Of a DNA stretch of 64,000 bases, positions 1 through 12,489 are shown piece by piece (the first letter of the stretch is position 1; the number at the start of each line of letters is the position of its first letter). The stretch is from Malachius bipustulatus (Eukaryota > Arthropoda > Insecta > Coleoptera > Melyridae). The stretch spans positions 75,016,186 through 75,080,185 of the forward strand of contig OU342630.1 in the NCBI GenBank assembly GCA_910589415.1. Reading direction: 5' to 3'. The notes below the pieces were generated by a model. The model did not search any database. It saw only the letters and a program-made list of their open reading frames with translations, and had not been told where the DNA came from. The position numbers and the translations under genes are program-made.

Positions 1-3000
1 CGTCAGCGCATCAATGAAGCCGTAGGTATATAAAACGCTTTACGTAATTTAAAGGATCAATAGATTAAGTTATAAGTTCTAATTACGTTAGCATTAACTG
101 ACAGGTGTGCTTAGACTTAATAATAAATCTTCCACTAATACTAGAATGACTATCATATTTATATTTATTTTGTCTACTACAGTAATAACGTACTTTGCTG
201 ATATTTTTTACACACAGGTATAAATTATAAGATTAATGCTTATTTTATTTTGATTAAAAAAAATACAGTAAGATACTTTTTATAAGCAGAAAAAACATAT
301 CCCCGTGACCATATTTCCCTCCAATTGTTAGGTGGACCTTTTGAAGTCTAAATAAAATTTACAAAATAGCTTTTCATAAGAAATGTTGCCAAATACAAAA
401 ATATATCTGAAATTTAATTTATTTAAATTAAATGTTGACATTCTGGACCGCCTTTATTGGAAATTTTTTTTTTTTTTGATAATCAGGATAATTTTTCTTA
501 AAGCTTAAACGCTAAAGTCTGAATTATCCTGCACTTAATTATTACAATTTCTTAGTGAAAGCCAAAAATGATTAATTATAATCGACTCCGTGAGTCGTGA
601 AGTATTACGTTCGTAATTATTACGGATCGATAACAGTAAATTGGAATTCTCAGATATCTGGAGTGGCCATCATATTACTTGAATTAATGGAAATTTAATG
701 AAAAAATAATTAAATTATTACTCCCGTATTTTTTAATTCAAAAGCTATTAGGCACTGTCAAAATAATTTTATGTTATGTTGAAGAATTTTCAAAGAAATG
801 ATTTTTTTTTCTAAATTATTGAAATATTTGACATTTATTATTTTTTATTAAAAATTGTCTTCTTGGTATATTTTATGATTGTTTTTAACAAGAAGATTAT
901 CAAGAAGGTAAACATTAGGTATTATAAAGGCTCGTTAAGTTAATGGGAAGATTTCTGTGACCGTTTCTGGTTTCTGGAGAAGGTATCGACTCTTGGTGGA
1001 AAATTTAGCAATTTAGTGATTCTCGGCATGAAAGCAGGGATTACAAAAATGTTAATAAAAGTAATTTTACATCCATATTAAATTCAAAAACGGCCACAGA
1101 AATCTGCCCGTTAGCTTAATGAGCCTTTATAATACCCGCACTGAAAGAGTTTTTAAATAATAATTTGAATAATTAAAGCTTGAAAACTTTAAATTTAAAA
1201 ACGCCACTATAAAAACAAACATCGAGGGGTGAATTTGCTGCTTTTTATCCACTAATTTGTTGTGGAGACTAAAAATTTGCATCTCCAGTTTCCATGAAAA
1301 AATTATTTCGTTTTAATAAATTTCCCATAAAAAGTATTATTATTTTGTTATTATTATATAAATATTCCATGTAATACTTAATTAAGGCAAATTACTTTAG
1401 TAATACCTTTTTTATTTTTCGAATACATAATTAAATGTATTTTTGAAAGATATAGAAGAGTGTTAAAAAGTCCTTGAGAGGATAAAAAATACTAATATGA
1501 AAATAATAATTTTATGACCTTTGGCGTACAATTGCGATATTGATATAGAATTTTTTTAATATTGTGTTATTATCACGTTGCATTATCGAAATGTAATAAT
1601 GCTGAAAGATGTAATGAGAAGAAAAAAGAAGAAGTAAAAAATAAGAAAAAAAAAGATGTAATGAAAGTCGTCGATTAAGTATATCGGGTGTTCATTAAGT
1701 AATACATCCTCAGTGGGTCGTGGACCGCGGAACGTATGTCATAACTTGATTTTGATTCGTCAAAAATATACGAGATTCGAGAGAATCGTAATCCGAGTCA
1801 CGGTAACTCGCTGTAACTGTGATTTATTTATGGGTTATTTAAAAGTAACTATAATTTTACTGCCCGTCTCAATCATCGGTAAATCATCAAGTATAGATGT
1901 GCGTCAAATGGTCGTAAACAGTGTTTCTTGCACATACATGTCTCAAGTAACGGGGACATTAGATCTGTCACTGCTTGCTAATTCGGTTCTCCCAACTTAG
2001 TCCGAGCGCAATGAAGTTGATGTAATGTAAACATAAAGAATATGGCGTTAGTGACATTTACATCATTTGTTAATTTTCTCAAGACCGGTCAATTTAAATA
2101 TTCTTAAGAAAAGGTTAATCACAACCTATTAATTTTTATTAAAAATAAAAAATTATTATCGAAGGATAGTTATTTATTCATAATAATTGCTCAACTTAAT
2201 TAAAGGCGCTTACATAAGAGCAAAAAACTGTTACAGTGGAAAGTTATTTTCTCTTCAAAAAGAAAGTTGTTCTCTTTAGATCTGTCTCCAATAATAATTA
2301 TGTGGTAAAAATTCGAGAGAAAACTTTGAACCGTATTATATTGCAAAAATCGTCGACCAACACAGGAAATATCGTGAAGTGAGTTAACAGGCTAAAGACT
2401 AAAGAGACGTCGGAAGACAAACTTTGAATCGTTCGAAACATAATCAAAATTGATCCTGATGGTACCTACACCATTTCTAGTTCATGATCAAACTCGTGGA
2501 TGGAATGTTTCTGTAGTAACCTGCTTACAACTTAAAAGCTTCTTAGAAAAGGTGCTCATTTTTGTCCTTATGTCGAGTGATATAGTAGTGAAAGTATTCC
2601 TACTCCGAGACATTCCTGGAAGGTAAAATTTTTATCAATGGTTTTCCCAAACAAAATTTACAGTTTTCAGCAAGTTTGCAGGTTTAGCGTGGTTAAAGTA
2701 GGTCAATTCCCAGAATTACAGAACAAAGATGTGTTTGTTGTTTGTTGGAAAACTTCCCAAGCGCCCGATTTAATGAGAGAGATCTGTGATGATCGACTTA
2801 TCAATCATAATACTCCCAATACACCAATAATACCGCAGGCAGCCAGATCCTGCAAGCTTGAATGTGATTTCTTTTCTTTCTTTTTTTTTGTTTTCTTTTA
2901 GTTGTTTATTTTATTTAAGTGTTTTATAAAAATGTTGATAAAGTGAGTGCCAATTGTATTAACGTTCTTGAATGTTTTGACAACAATAATTATATTAAAA

Positions 3001-3483
3001 TTAAAGACCTAACCTAACAAAATCTTTACAACTGTCAGTTGTTGTAAAGAGTGGATTAAGTTCGTAGATGGCTATTATCCACGAAGACAAAAATTGCATC
3101 ACGAGCCTCTGACGAGTGCTGATCTGAGTGAGTAATAGCCATTATGCGCGAGTGGACTACTATACTTTATCTACGATTACATATACTCAAAAGTTTTATG
3201 GAACGTAGTTTGAAAATATGCTTCCCTTCACGTAAATATCTTGGTTACTATAATATTGCAGCAATTAAGGAAATATTACTTGGTAATAAAATTTAATGTC
3301 GACTGAAAATTCATAAAATAATTTCGAAAGACTAAAAATACAAAATCAGGATAAAACGATTTTTTTGTACTTATTATTTTTTCTCGTATGTATATCAAGT
3401 GGCATATTCGAGATATTATATTTCCTTCGCAGAACACTACTTTTGGGAAATAAAAAAAAAGTGATTTTTTTTAAGTGATATAT
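1..3483. other. Non-coding AT-rich stretch, no recognised gene
   Basis: Apart from the MITE at 917-1137 I see nothing assignable. Open frames at 1713-2000 and 2638-2901 have no domain, no good codon pattern and no splice partners. Confidence 0.5.
917..1137. mobile_element. Small fold-back MITE (~220 bp)
   Basis: The ends are inverted copies: GTATTATAAAGGCTC(G)TTAAG on the left and CTTAATGAGCCTTTATAATAC on the right, with the inversion continuing into GATTTCTGTGACCG / CGGCCACAGAAATC. The interior is unrelated AT-rich DNA and has no ORF. Confidence 0.6.
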
Positions 3484-3630
3484 GCCCGTATTCACAAACG
3501 ATAATTTCCTAAATAATTACGTAATCAATTATCCCCATCTCATTCTATTGCAAAAAAACTGCATATCTCCATCTCACTCATTTAATTAATTACGTAATTA
3601 TTTAGGAAATTATCGTTTGTGAATACGGGC
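3484..3630. mobile_element. 147-bp hairpin MITE with GCCCGTATTCACAAACG termini
   Basis: The left arm GCCCGTATTCACAAACGATAATTTCC... is nearly perfectly inverted at 3586-3630, leaving a short centre. A half copy of the same terminus (GCCCGTATTCACAAAGCG) appears at 41506, so the family is repeated in the window. Confidence 0.75.
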
Positions 3631-6270
3631 AATAGTCTGTAGTCTATGATATTATAAGTATGTAATTAAAAAAGTCGATTAGCACTACTTGAGAGCGTTC
3701 CAAAACATCAGCTTTCAGACATGGTTGACGAGCGCTTACACATGGATACTAAAACATAATACATTTCAGTATTATTATGGTTCGTAAAACTAAATAAAGC
3801 TAAAATATTTGTGCCCGGGGGCACTACACTCACTTTTGGCATGCGTTTTGGCTGCCTAGGTGCTTTTTGGAAGCCTAACCCACCGTGCATTTTTATTGAT
3901 TTTAATTTAATTTAAAAAGCTTGTGACTTTAACTTTCATCACGTATCTATCTATCATGATTATCATCAGGTATAAATAATGATTTTGTAACATTTTATTA
4001 AATATAAAGCGTTTAGGGCTACAATAATGCAAGTTGAACGTCAAAACTAGGCAGCAGTTTGAATTTTTTCATAAGTATGACAGAATAGGTCGGTAAGGTT
4101 GGAGAACGATTGAATAATGAGGTCACTGTTCAATCGGCCTTACACTGTTATTCGATAGGGCAATAGGAATGCATTCCATTACGTAGTTGAAATTAATTTA
4201 TTCCGTTTGCCCGAATGATGCAAAAAGCGCTAATTAATAATAATTGTTATTAACAACATCTAAATAAAGGAGTCGTAAGTTTAATGTTTGTGCTTTTCTT
4301 GTGGGCAGCTAAAATCGGCGATCTTTTATTGCTGGATTCTGATTTTTATGCAGTTGAAGTACGCAGCATAATTATTAAATATTTCCGACTCATTTATACT
4401 AGTACTAGTAAAACATTAATGTTATCATTGTTATCATATATTTGTTCAAAACAGTTTAACACACATAATATTCATATCTGTAAAGAATTTATTCAAGTCT
4501 CTATAAATAATAATGACATATAAAAGCCTCTTTGAATTGAATCAGAATGGTAGCTATACATATTTTTGCATGTGAGTGCTCAGTAATCATATCACGAAAT
4601 TGGAGATTAAAGGTAAAATATAAAAAATATTCGAAATCTGTTCAAAGATGTTCATTAGAGTATATACATACGTATATCATAATATATCACCAACACCATC
4701 CATTGTTATTGTAGCAGTTGAATTTTTCTTTCTTGATTTTAAATCTATTTTGCATACATTATTTTGGCGTGTTTATTTTCACGATTTACTCAGATATAAT
4801 AGTTATTGCATATTTATTCAAAATTTGACAAAGAAAAACCATAGTGGACAGACCTGTTTAGTATTTCTGAACAATAAAGCATAATATTATAATATCTACG
4901 TAAGAGATTTTTATGTATAAACTTTATTAAAAACTCAACAAATCTTGGTTTTAGTAAACTCTTTGCTATTATTGAACCACGTCTTATAATATATGTGTAC
5001 GTCATTGTGGAAGATTTTAGTTAAAAAAAACTGTTACCAGAAGTAATCTTCTTGAAATTATGATGCATACTTGATTTTTGATTACATATTTTGTCCAGGT
5101 ATTTTTTTTTTGTTGCATTGTAATTTGTAATGTTGAAACATTTTTGCTGGATTGAAAGATTCATGCTGGAAGTTATTCGGGTATACATTTGGGTATTTGA
5201 AGCATTCATTTTTACCATGCATTCTTGCCGTCACCTTCGTTTGAGTTAATTTAAATTTTCTTCTTTTTACTGTCTTATTCTTGGTTAAAAACTATAAATT
5301 GGTTACGGTCGCCAAATCATCCTTTAAATAAAAGCACAATACATGCACCCATAAAACATTAAGAAATGATTAAACTGCATGGGATTAAGCAAGTATGGCG
5401 ATTGTAAGGTCATATTAGTTCGAAAATTACTGCCATTGTATCAAAAACTCCGTAGCATAATAATTATTAGGACTGATAAAATTAATGAATGAAGTGTCCA
5501 CAAGCCTATATTTGCGTCAACAAGATTAAAAGCGTTTTAACAAGTTTTATTTTCAAGTTGCACCCATCCTGAAATGCTGACGTCTCAACCAATCTCACGT
5601 CTTTTAGTTTTTTGATAATTCATCAAATATACAGGGCTAAAAAGTTAAAACTATTTAATGTGTCATTGATTAAACTATCAAAGATAACTGCAAGTTTCCT
5701 TACATTTGAGGGAAAAGTTTCACTATCTTATGCTCTTTCAGAATCTCATTTAAAATCAAAAGTATCTACAGAGGTTCCCAAAATAAGGATCACAACTAAA
5801 AAAAATTTCCCTTTTTGAAAAACCTTAATATTTTCTACATCGTTCAAGGGAATTTAATGAAACTGGTGTCAATCGAATAGCATTAACAATTTTCTTTTTC
5901 TGGTAGGTAGTTATAATTTAGGTTCTTTCGTATTTGAAATCTTCAGTGCTTAACATTTTTTCAAATAACATTTTACGTATCTTTTAAAACTAGAGTAGTT
6001 CACTCTTAAGCCGTTTTACTTTTTTTGTTAACACCTCGTATACGCAAGCAGAATCTCCTTGGTTATTGGTTTCTTGGTTTGAGACAACCAGAAACTTATT
6101 GCAACAATAAAATTTCCAGGGAAGTTTAAAATAAAAAAAATCATCAGAGGTATTTTCAAAAACAAGTGGAATAAAACACTACCGCAATGGGAATTGAAAG
6201 TTCAAACATTGTTGTTCCTAAGCGACTATACGCACCCCTCCCCTACCTTGTTATATTAAAAGAAAATCTG
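3631..6270. other. Non-coding AT-rich stretch
   Basis: No gene is recognised. The open frames (4284-4523, 4648-4884, 5612-5818) are short, low in complexity and without domain signatures. Confidence 0.5.
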
Positions 6271-7000
6271 CCACACTTCCGGGACAACCTATATTTAAAA
6301 ATGTTTTAAAATGTTATTTTTCAATCACTTAAAAATTTACCTTTGGCGGGTTCCCAAATTTTCTTTATAAAGGGATATCCGCTTAATTCCAAAAGAGAAA
6401 CGAATGAAAGGGAAATTTGGAAATTTCAAATATATCCCTAAGTATTTGCGGCTACACCCTCAATACAACTTTACGCCTGTTAACCCCCAAGTGAGCATCC
6501 CCTACTTTTTTCAAAGTAAACCCTTATTTTTTTAGGATTACTGACTTCGTTCTGAATACTAATGAAATACAATTTTTGAAAATCTAAACATAATTAGCTC
6601 GTCAAAAACATAAACTAGCGTAAAAAATCAGCGTTGCCAAGGAGTAGGTGCAAAAGAACACGCACCTTGGGTCTTTTCAAAATTAAATTACATTATGCTG
6701 TCCCCATACTTTCAATTTCGTGGTTACATTTGACGACAATAAAGCGTAACTATGGTAACGAATGATATACCGAAGTCGACATACCACGTTTCGGACTGAA
6801 AATAATAATGGCGGTATAATTTGACAGTAGTTTGTCAGAATTAATCTAACTTAGTGCTTCTTATAAATTGCTTAGATTTTCAAAAACGCGTGTCATACTT
6901 ATGGGGTTTGAAAGGCGGAAAGTTGTATTGATGGTGCAGCCGCAAATCCATAGGGTTTTAGAGATATAGAGCCAAATTTAAAGGGGTAGATCCCCTCATA
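6271..7000. mobile_element. Degenerate fold-back related to the 22062-22810 element
   Basis: At 6345-6500 it shares phrases with 22070-22230: 'CTTTATaAAGGGATATCCGC', 'CTACACCCTCAATaC' and 'CATCCCCTACTTTTTT'. An inverted partner is at about 6885-6975 (GGCGGAAAGTTGTATTGATGG...). The arms are more decayed than in the 22-kb copy. It appears to be an old member of the same family. Confidence 0.5.
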
Positions 7001-7502
7001 AAAAATATAAATTGAAAAAATAAATTTCAGCTCAAAATGACATTTCATTTTGATACTGGGTGTTTAAGTTTAAAAAATATAATAGTTTTTGGTTATAACT
7101 CGTGTGCGTATGAATTTAAAATGTAATGAAAATTGAGATATTCAGGGCTGGCGCCCTTTTTCTCACCCTGTCTTTTACGTCACTGACTTTTTTGAAATTA
7201 TTGCAAAATCGTTGTTGCATTTTTAGACCAAAAAGGTATTTTTCAATTTTTTCAAACGGCGCACCGTTTTTAAGATATCTGAAGCTTCCTCAGGCAATAT
7301 CACTAATCTCAATACACGTATCCACCAAAGCAACAAAGGGGAACATTTATGTTTCTGTTCCAAATTTGCGAAATGTTTACGAATGTTCCTAGTACGTTGC
7401 TCAATGTTCCGTGATGTTGCTAGTAGAAGTTGTTGCTTGTTGTATGTTGCCATTTGTTTGCACGCAATATTTTGCACTTGTTCCTCGAAGTAAGTAGGTA
7501 TG

Positions 7503-8368
7503 AGTCCAGTAAATAAGCCGGAAAATTCTGTAAAATCTGGAAAAGTGATGAAACAGCACCGATTTTAAAAACTCTTTTTTTTTCCTGTATTCCTTAGACT
7601 ATTTATATAGACTTTCTATTTCTTCCTTACACTTCCTATTCAGGAACATTCATCACCACTAACCTCTGAATTACCTCGAAAACCCACTCCAAATAGAAAC
7701 AGCGATTTAAAAAAAAATGAAAATTTCACCTCGGAAAGTTATCTGACAGGGGTTTTGGGGATGGCTGATAATGAATCCGAGGCCCAAAAGCAAGTGAGGG
7801 TGGTTTTAACCCCTCCAAACTACTCGAAGAAGTGTAAGTGATACAAAAAATTAATATTCCTCCTCGGGGGTTTTCGGGGTGGATCAACCCTCAAAACCTC
7901 CCCAAGAAGTGGTAATGTTAAAAAAAATTGATATGTCGCCTCGGAAATCGTCAACTTAAATGGAACTCTTCAGCTTAAAAGACAATCAGCTATCGAAATC
8001 GGAAAAAGTGTAAAAATTTATCAGAATTATAAAGATTTCCAGGGAAAGATGTTAATTTTGGAACGCTCTCGCTTGCTTTTGAACCTCGGCTTCGTAATCA
8101 GCAACCCCGAAAACCTCCAAGAGACCATCTCTAAGGTGAAATTTTTAATTTTCATAACTCTTTTTTATCACTGTTACTATTTGGGGTGCTTTGGGTGCTT
8201 TTATTAGGGAGGCCTAATTAGGGAGGAAATTACCCTAATTTTCGTGGTAATGCAGGGGTTAGTTGTGATCAGAATGTTCCTAAAGGTCTGATGAATCCAA
8301 GGAAATTTTTTTTTTTAATCGTTGCTGTTCATCACTTTTCCACATTTTCCGGATTATTTACTGGACTA
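7503..8368. mobile_element. Fold-back element, ~866 bp
   Basis: AGTCCAGTAAATAAGCCGG at the left end is inverted as CCGGATTATTTACTGGACT at the right. Inner pairs include CTGATAATGAATCCGAGGCC / CTCGGCTTCGTAATCAG. No ORF. The arms are interrupted by mismatches, so this is an older insertion. Confidence 0.6.
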
Positions 8369-9360
8369 GGTATATGTGCAACTACCGATTCGAGGCAGTA
8401 GCAGGTCCCTTGACCGGTGCTTACATGCTGCTCAAAAATTCAGGCATGTTATTTGACTAAAAATGAGTATTTTTCTCCAGAAATTTTCCTGTTATTAGCT
8501 TCCTCATTAGAAATTACTTCGAAATTCTCGCACCAGCAACAAGACTCTATTTAATCTGCATACTATTGGTTATAATATGAAGATACTACAGACAACATCG
8601 GATAATGACATAGAGCCCTGTTCCTGTTGCTCCCAGTAAATTATTAAGTAGGTACCGGAATTGTTTTATTTTGTTCGTAAACAAAGCGACTAAAATAATT
8701 GGCTTAGTTTACCTATTCTTGTGTGAAAACTTTCTTGAAAATTGAACAATACATATAATATTGTTTGCAAAATTAAGCTGATCAAAATTCATAATAATAC
8801 GAGTGGTTATGTGAATTTTACAGGTAAAGAAAAATAACATTGTATCGTAATGTATGTATGTATAACGTCTATTATTGTTCTATCTTTGTATTTCTTGGCT
8901 TAACATGTTTTATGTTGATTAGTTAGCATACGTCAGAATTTTAATTAGGTCATTGTGTTTTATATTGCCGTGTGGGTGTGTTGTGTTTGATGTATAAGTA
9001 TACGAAGGTGTGTTTGTGTGTACCTATATACAGGGAACCTCAAAACTGCCGAACAGTGTTTTAAGTCGTGGAAGATCTCTTCAAAGAATATGAAATATAA
9101 AATCAGTTTCCAGAATATAAATATAAAGCCGTTTCAACCAGTTTAATTTCTTTTCGTTCGGCACCATGACAACAAAAAAATCGAGTTTTCTTCTAATCGT
9201 CGGTAGAAATCAATCAATGAAAACAAAATCGACGAAAAAAACATTACAATAATTAAAAAAAAACAATTACAAGCATTTGATTAAATGAAAAACAATTGTA
9301 TAGAAATTACGGGTAGAATGGTTGATGTACGTTAAACTATTAAAGAGACCAATAATCTCA
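8369..9360. other. Non-coding AT-rich stretch
   Basis: No gene, hairpin or tandem repeat stands out. Confidence 0.4.
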
Positions 9361-9551
9361 GGAGGGTAAGTATATCATAAATCCTTATAAGCAAACTGAG
9401 TAAACAGTACAATAATCCCCAATGTTATTCGAGTTCAAGGTATGTCCCTAGTAAATCCAGTACCTATGCCATTGAACTGGAAGAACAATGGAGATTTTTC
9501 TCATTGTTTCCTAAGTTTACTTACTTAAGGATTTATGGTATACTTACCCTC
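9361..9551. mobile_element. Hairpin MITE, ~190 bp, GAGGGTAAGTATA termini
   Basis: GAGGGTAAGTATATCATAAA TCCTTA on the left is inverted as TAAGGATTTATGGTATACTTACCCTC on the right, and the inversion continues inward (GTTTACTTA / TGAGTAAAC). No coding capacity. Confidence 0.65.
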
Positions 9552-9884
9552 TTCAGAATATAGATCCTTGTAGTTTCCTTGTAGCTTGAAAATACTTATT
9601 TATATATTATAATTATTGCTATTTGCATACCGGGATAGTCAAATAATTATTTAGTTGGAGTACTGAGAGGCCGCCAGGCCGTTGTAACCGAGGCAATGCA
9701 ATCGCTGACTCAAAGTTTTTCGTGGCCAAGATTTACATGACATTTGTTTGTGCAAGCGGTTTTTTGAAAAAAAAATTGATTAATTCAAATTTGAGATCGT
9801 TTGGGCCCGATTTGAAGTGAAAAGCTTTTGGAGAACATGATGTAACCCACGAGAAGAATTTCCACATAATACTTTTATGTGGTT

Positions 9885-9960
9885 GACTTGGTTAGAGTCC
9901 GGGTTTCCGAGCTGAGGTCGTCGGTTCGAGTCTGGCTTGTAAAATTTTTCTCCATGCAAA
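9885..9960 (+). repeat. tRNA-derived SINE-like fragment
   Basis: An A-box-like TGGTTAGAGTCC and a B-box GGTTCGAGTCT sit at tRNA-like spacing, followed by non-tRNA sequence. It does not fold into a complete cloverleaf by eye, so a SINE head is more likely than a tRNA gene. Confidence 0.4.
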
Positions 9961-11689
9961 ATTTGCGTACCATTAGCGCAAAAATATGAAATGTAATTTG
10001 GTTTCATATTAGGGGCTCGACAGTCCATTTTGGCCGTAATAATTTTGTAGGAATGAAATTTGGAAGCTTTCAAATCACTGTGAAGTTTCCACTGGTTTTT
10101 AATAACGCCCGCTTTAAAAGTAGTGATATCGTCTTATAGTTGAAGGAGTTATTTTTGTACTTCTATAGTGGGGTGCTGTTCACCCTTTTGCCAAAGTCTG
10201 TCACGTCTCTTGCTCGCGCCAGCGGTATTATGGGATTTAACAATCTCAGTAGGTAGCTCCAGTCGCGGACTTGATAGGTAAGATTACGGGAACAGCAAAT
10301 CGAACAAGATGACCGGATATTGTAAATTTTGCTGATTACAGAAATATGTAGATAATAAGCAGGTATCGTTATAAATCGACGGACAAGACGGGAAGGTTTA
10401 TTTAATGTCGTAAATTTGTCGATAAATACATATAAACATGTTTGTCAATTGCCATCATTTACGTGCGTATGATAATTTAATAATCTCTCCTTGTATAATT
10501 TTATTGATTCATAATTCACAGGTCAGAATGGTTAATAATAGTTTGGTCAATCTTCATAAGTTTAAGTACATACATCAAATTATTAAATCGTTACTTTAAT
10601 TTCTGCTAAAACCGCAAACTAAAAAACAACGCTAATAATTAGAAGATAGTTTATGAATTGTCGTACTTCTTTTAATATCGAAAAAAATTGGTCCGCCTGG
10701 GCTTGAAAATTGAATTAACAAAACTCTTTTATTAAGAAATTTATTTCTAATACGCATAATTTCATTTTCAGGACCTTTCATTCGACAATTTATGCAAATA
10801 CAAACCCTGAGAGTGAGGAGTTAATCTAATCAACAATACTTTTAGATTTTTTCTAATGTTCTTATCAGTCATTCCAAAGAGGAGGTCGAATTCTGTAATG
10901 AAACAGAGTATTCTCGACCTAGGATTTAAAATATGAGATTACTATTATTCATGTTGTGCTCTTTTAGCATTTATCCTATTAATAAACCATTATAATAAGT
11001 AATTACTAAATATTTGCTTTTTCAAAGCTGCATTAATGAGGCCACTATTCATTTCAATGCCACCCGTTTACGGTCACTAATTTTTATGCAGTTCCGTTAA
11101 ATTTTGTTTCCTAAGAGGAATTCAAAACACACATAGTCCATTCATAGTTATTTATTCACTGATGTTTGAAAGAAAATATTTGGTATATTTACCTAGTAAT
11201 TACGTAGAAGGATTTATAAAAAAGGATTTTTTAAAGGTCGAGTGTCTCTTTCTGCTTTATGTGGACTCCCTATTAATGGTTAAATGGCTGCCTTAAAATA
11301 GATAATATTGTATCGAAAAATTTTAGGGGGTGATTCTAAGGAAAAAAGTTCCTCAAATGTCAGTGGCGGATATTTTTGGGTTAAGTCCGTTTAATTTTGT
11401 TTTTTGCCCCTAATATCTACGACACTGGGCAAATTGACGTTTTAAACCGCCAATATTTTCTACACAAGAATGATACTCGTAGTCATAATTACTAACGTGA
11501 ACCGTTTTCGAGAAAAACAGCAATTTACGATAAGAAACTCACTTTGGATGTTTCAAAACATGTCGTGTCGGAAATTAAAGGGCAAAAAATTTTGGGCTCA
11601 ATTTTTAAAGGAGTCAAACTAAAATCGACGCCAATGATGGTACATAAAAGGAAATGAATTGGTATTAAAAAGTAGCTATGATATATCTT
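9961..11689. other. Non-coding AT-rich stretch
   Basis: No gene is recognised. The frame at 9780-10073 (minus) overlaps the SINE-like piece and has no known domain. Confidence 0.4.
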
Positions 11690-12385
11690 CAAAAAAGTTA
11701 AAAAATAATCTTTTTTTGACACCCAGTATCTCAAAAAGGCTGCATTTCCGGACACACGTTACTGGGAAATTTTTTCCTGTGAATGAGCCAAGGAATAGCT
11801 CCCTAAAATTTTTCGCACTTGTTCAGGGTAACTTTGCGACTTCTGGATCTCAAACGGTTCTCGAGATGTCTTGAAAAAAGTGTAAAAATAATATTTTTTG
11901 GACGCCCTGTCCTGTATCTCAAAAAGGGTGCATTTCCGGACACTCGTTAATTGGAAATTTTTTCCTTAGAATGAGCCAAGGAATCGCTCCCTAAAATTTT
12001 TCGTACTTATTTAGGATAACTTGACTACTGGATCTCAAAACCTTATCGAAATGTCTTGAAAAAAGTATAAAAATAATATTTTTTTGACGCCCTGTATCTC
12101 AAAAAAGGTGCATTTTCGGACACACATTCATGGGAAGTTTTTCCCTTAGAATGAGCCAAGGGCTCGCTAAAAATTTTCGCACTTATTCAAAATAACTTTG
12201 TTGACTTCTGGATCTCAACGGTTCTCTAGATGTCTCTAAAAAAGTGTAAAAATAATATTTTTTTGACGCCCTGTATCTCAAAAAGGGTACATTTCCAAAT
12301 ACACGTTAATGGGAAATTTTTTCTTTAGAATGAGCTAAGTAATCACTTCCTAAAATTTTTCGCACTTATTTGGGATTACTTTGCA
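11690..12385. repeat. Tandem array, about four copies of a ~180-bp unit
   Basis: The phrase TATCTCAAAAAGG recurs at about 11727, 11915, 12095 and 12274 (spacings 188, 180, 179). Each is followed by CATTTCCGGACACACGTTA-like sequence, AATGAGCCAAGGAAT and CTAAAATTTTTCGCACTT. The preceding units read GACGCCCTG. It looks like a short satellite-like array or the repeated internal part of a transposon. Confidence 0.8.
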
Positions 12386-12410
12386 CACTTTAGTGTGTTA
12401 AGCATTTACA

Positions 12411-12488
12411 ATGTAAGTGGAATACAGACACGGCCTCGTCCTGTATACTCGCACATAACTGCGATAACAATTTGTATTCCACTTATAT
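12411..12488. repeat. Short inverted repeat
   Basis: AATGTAAGTGGAATACAGA is inverted as TTTGTATTCCACTTATAT about 50 bp later. It abuts the tandem array. Confidence 0.4.
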
Positions 12489-12489
12489 C

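Noticed and set aside
1713..2000. Small protein-coding gene (95 codons); likewise 2638-2901, 4284-4523, 7126-7392 and 14235-14480
   Set aside because: No domain, no start-context or splice support, and lengths expected by chance.
9885..9960. Functional tRNA gene
   Set aside because: A/B-box-like motifs are present, but no convincing cloverleaf or acceptor stem was found. The same applies to 38709-38790.
11690..12385. CRISPR-like array
   Set aside because: The units are about 180-bp direct tandem copies without distinct spacers, in a spliced eukaryotic genome.
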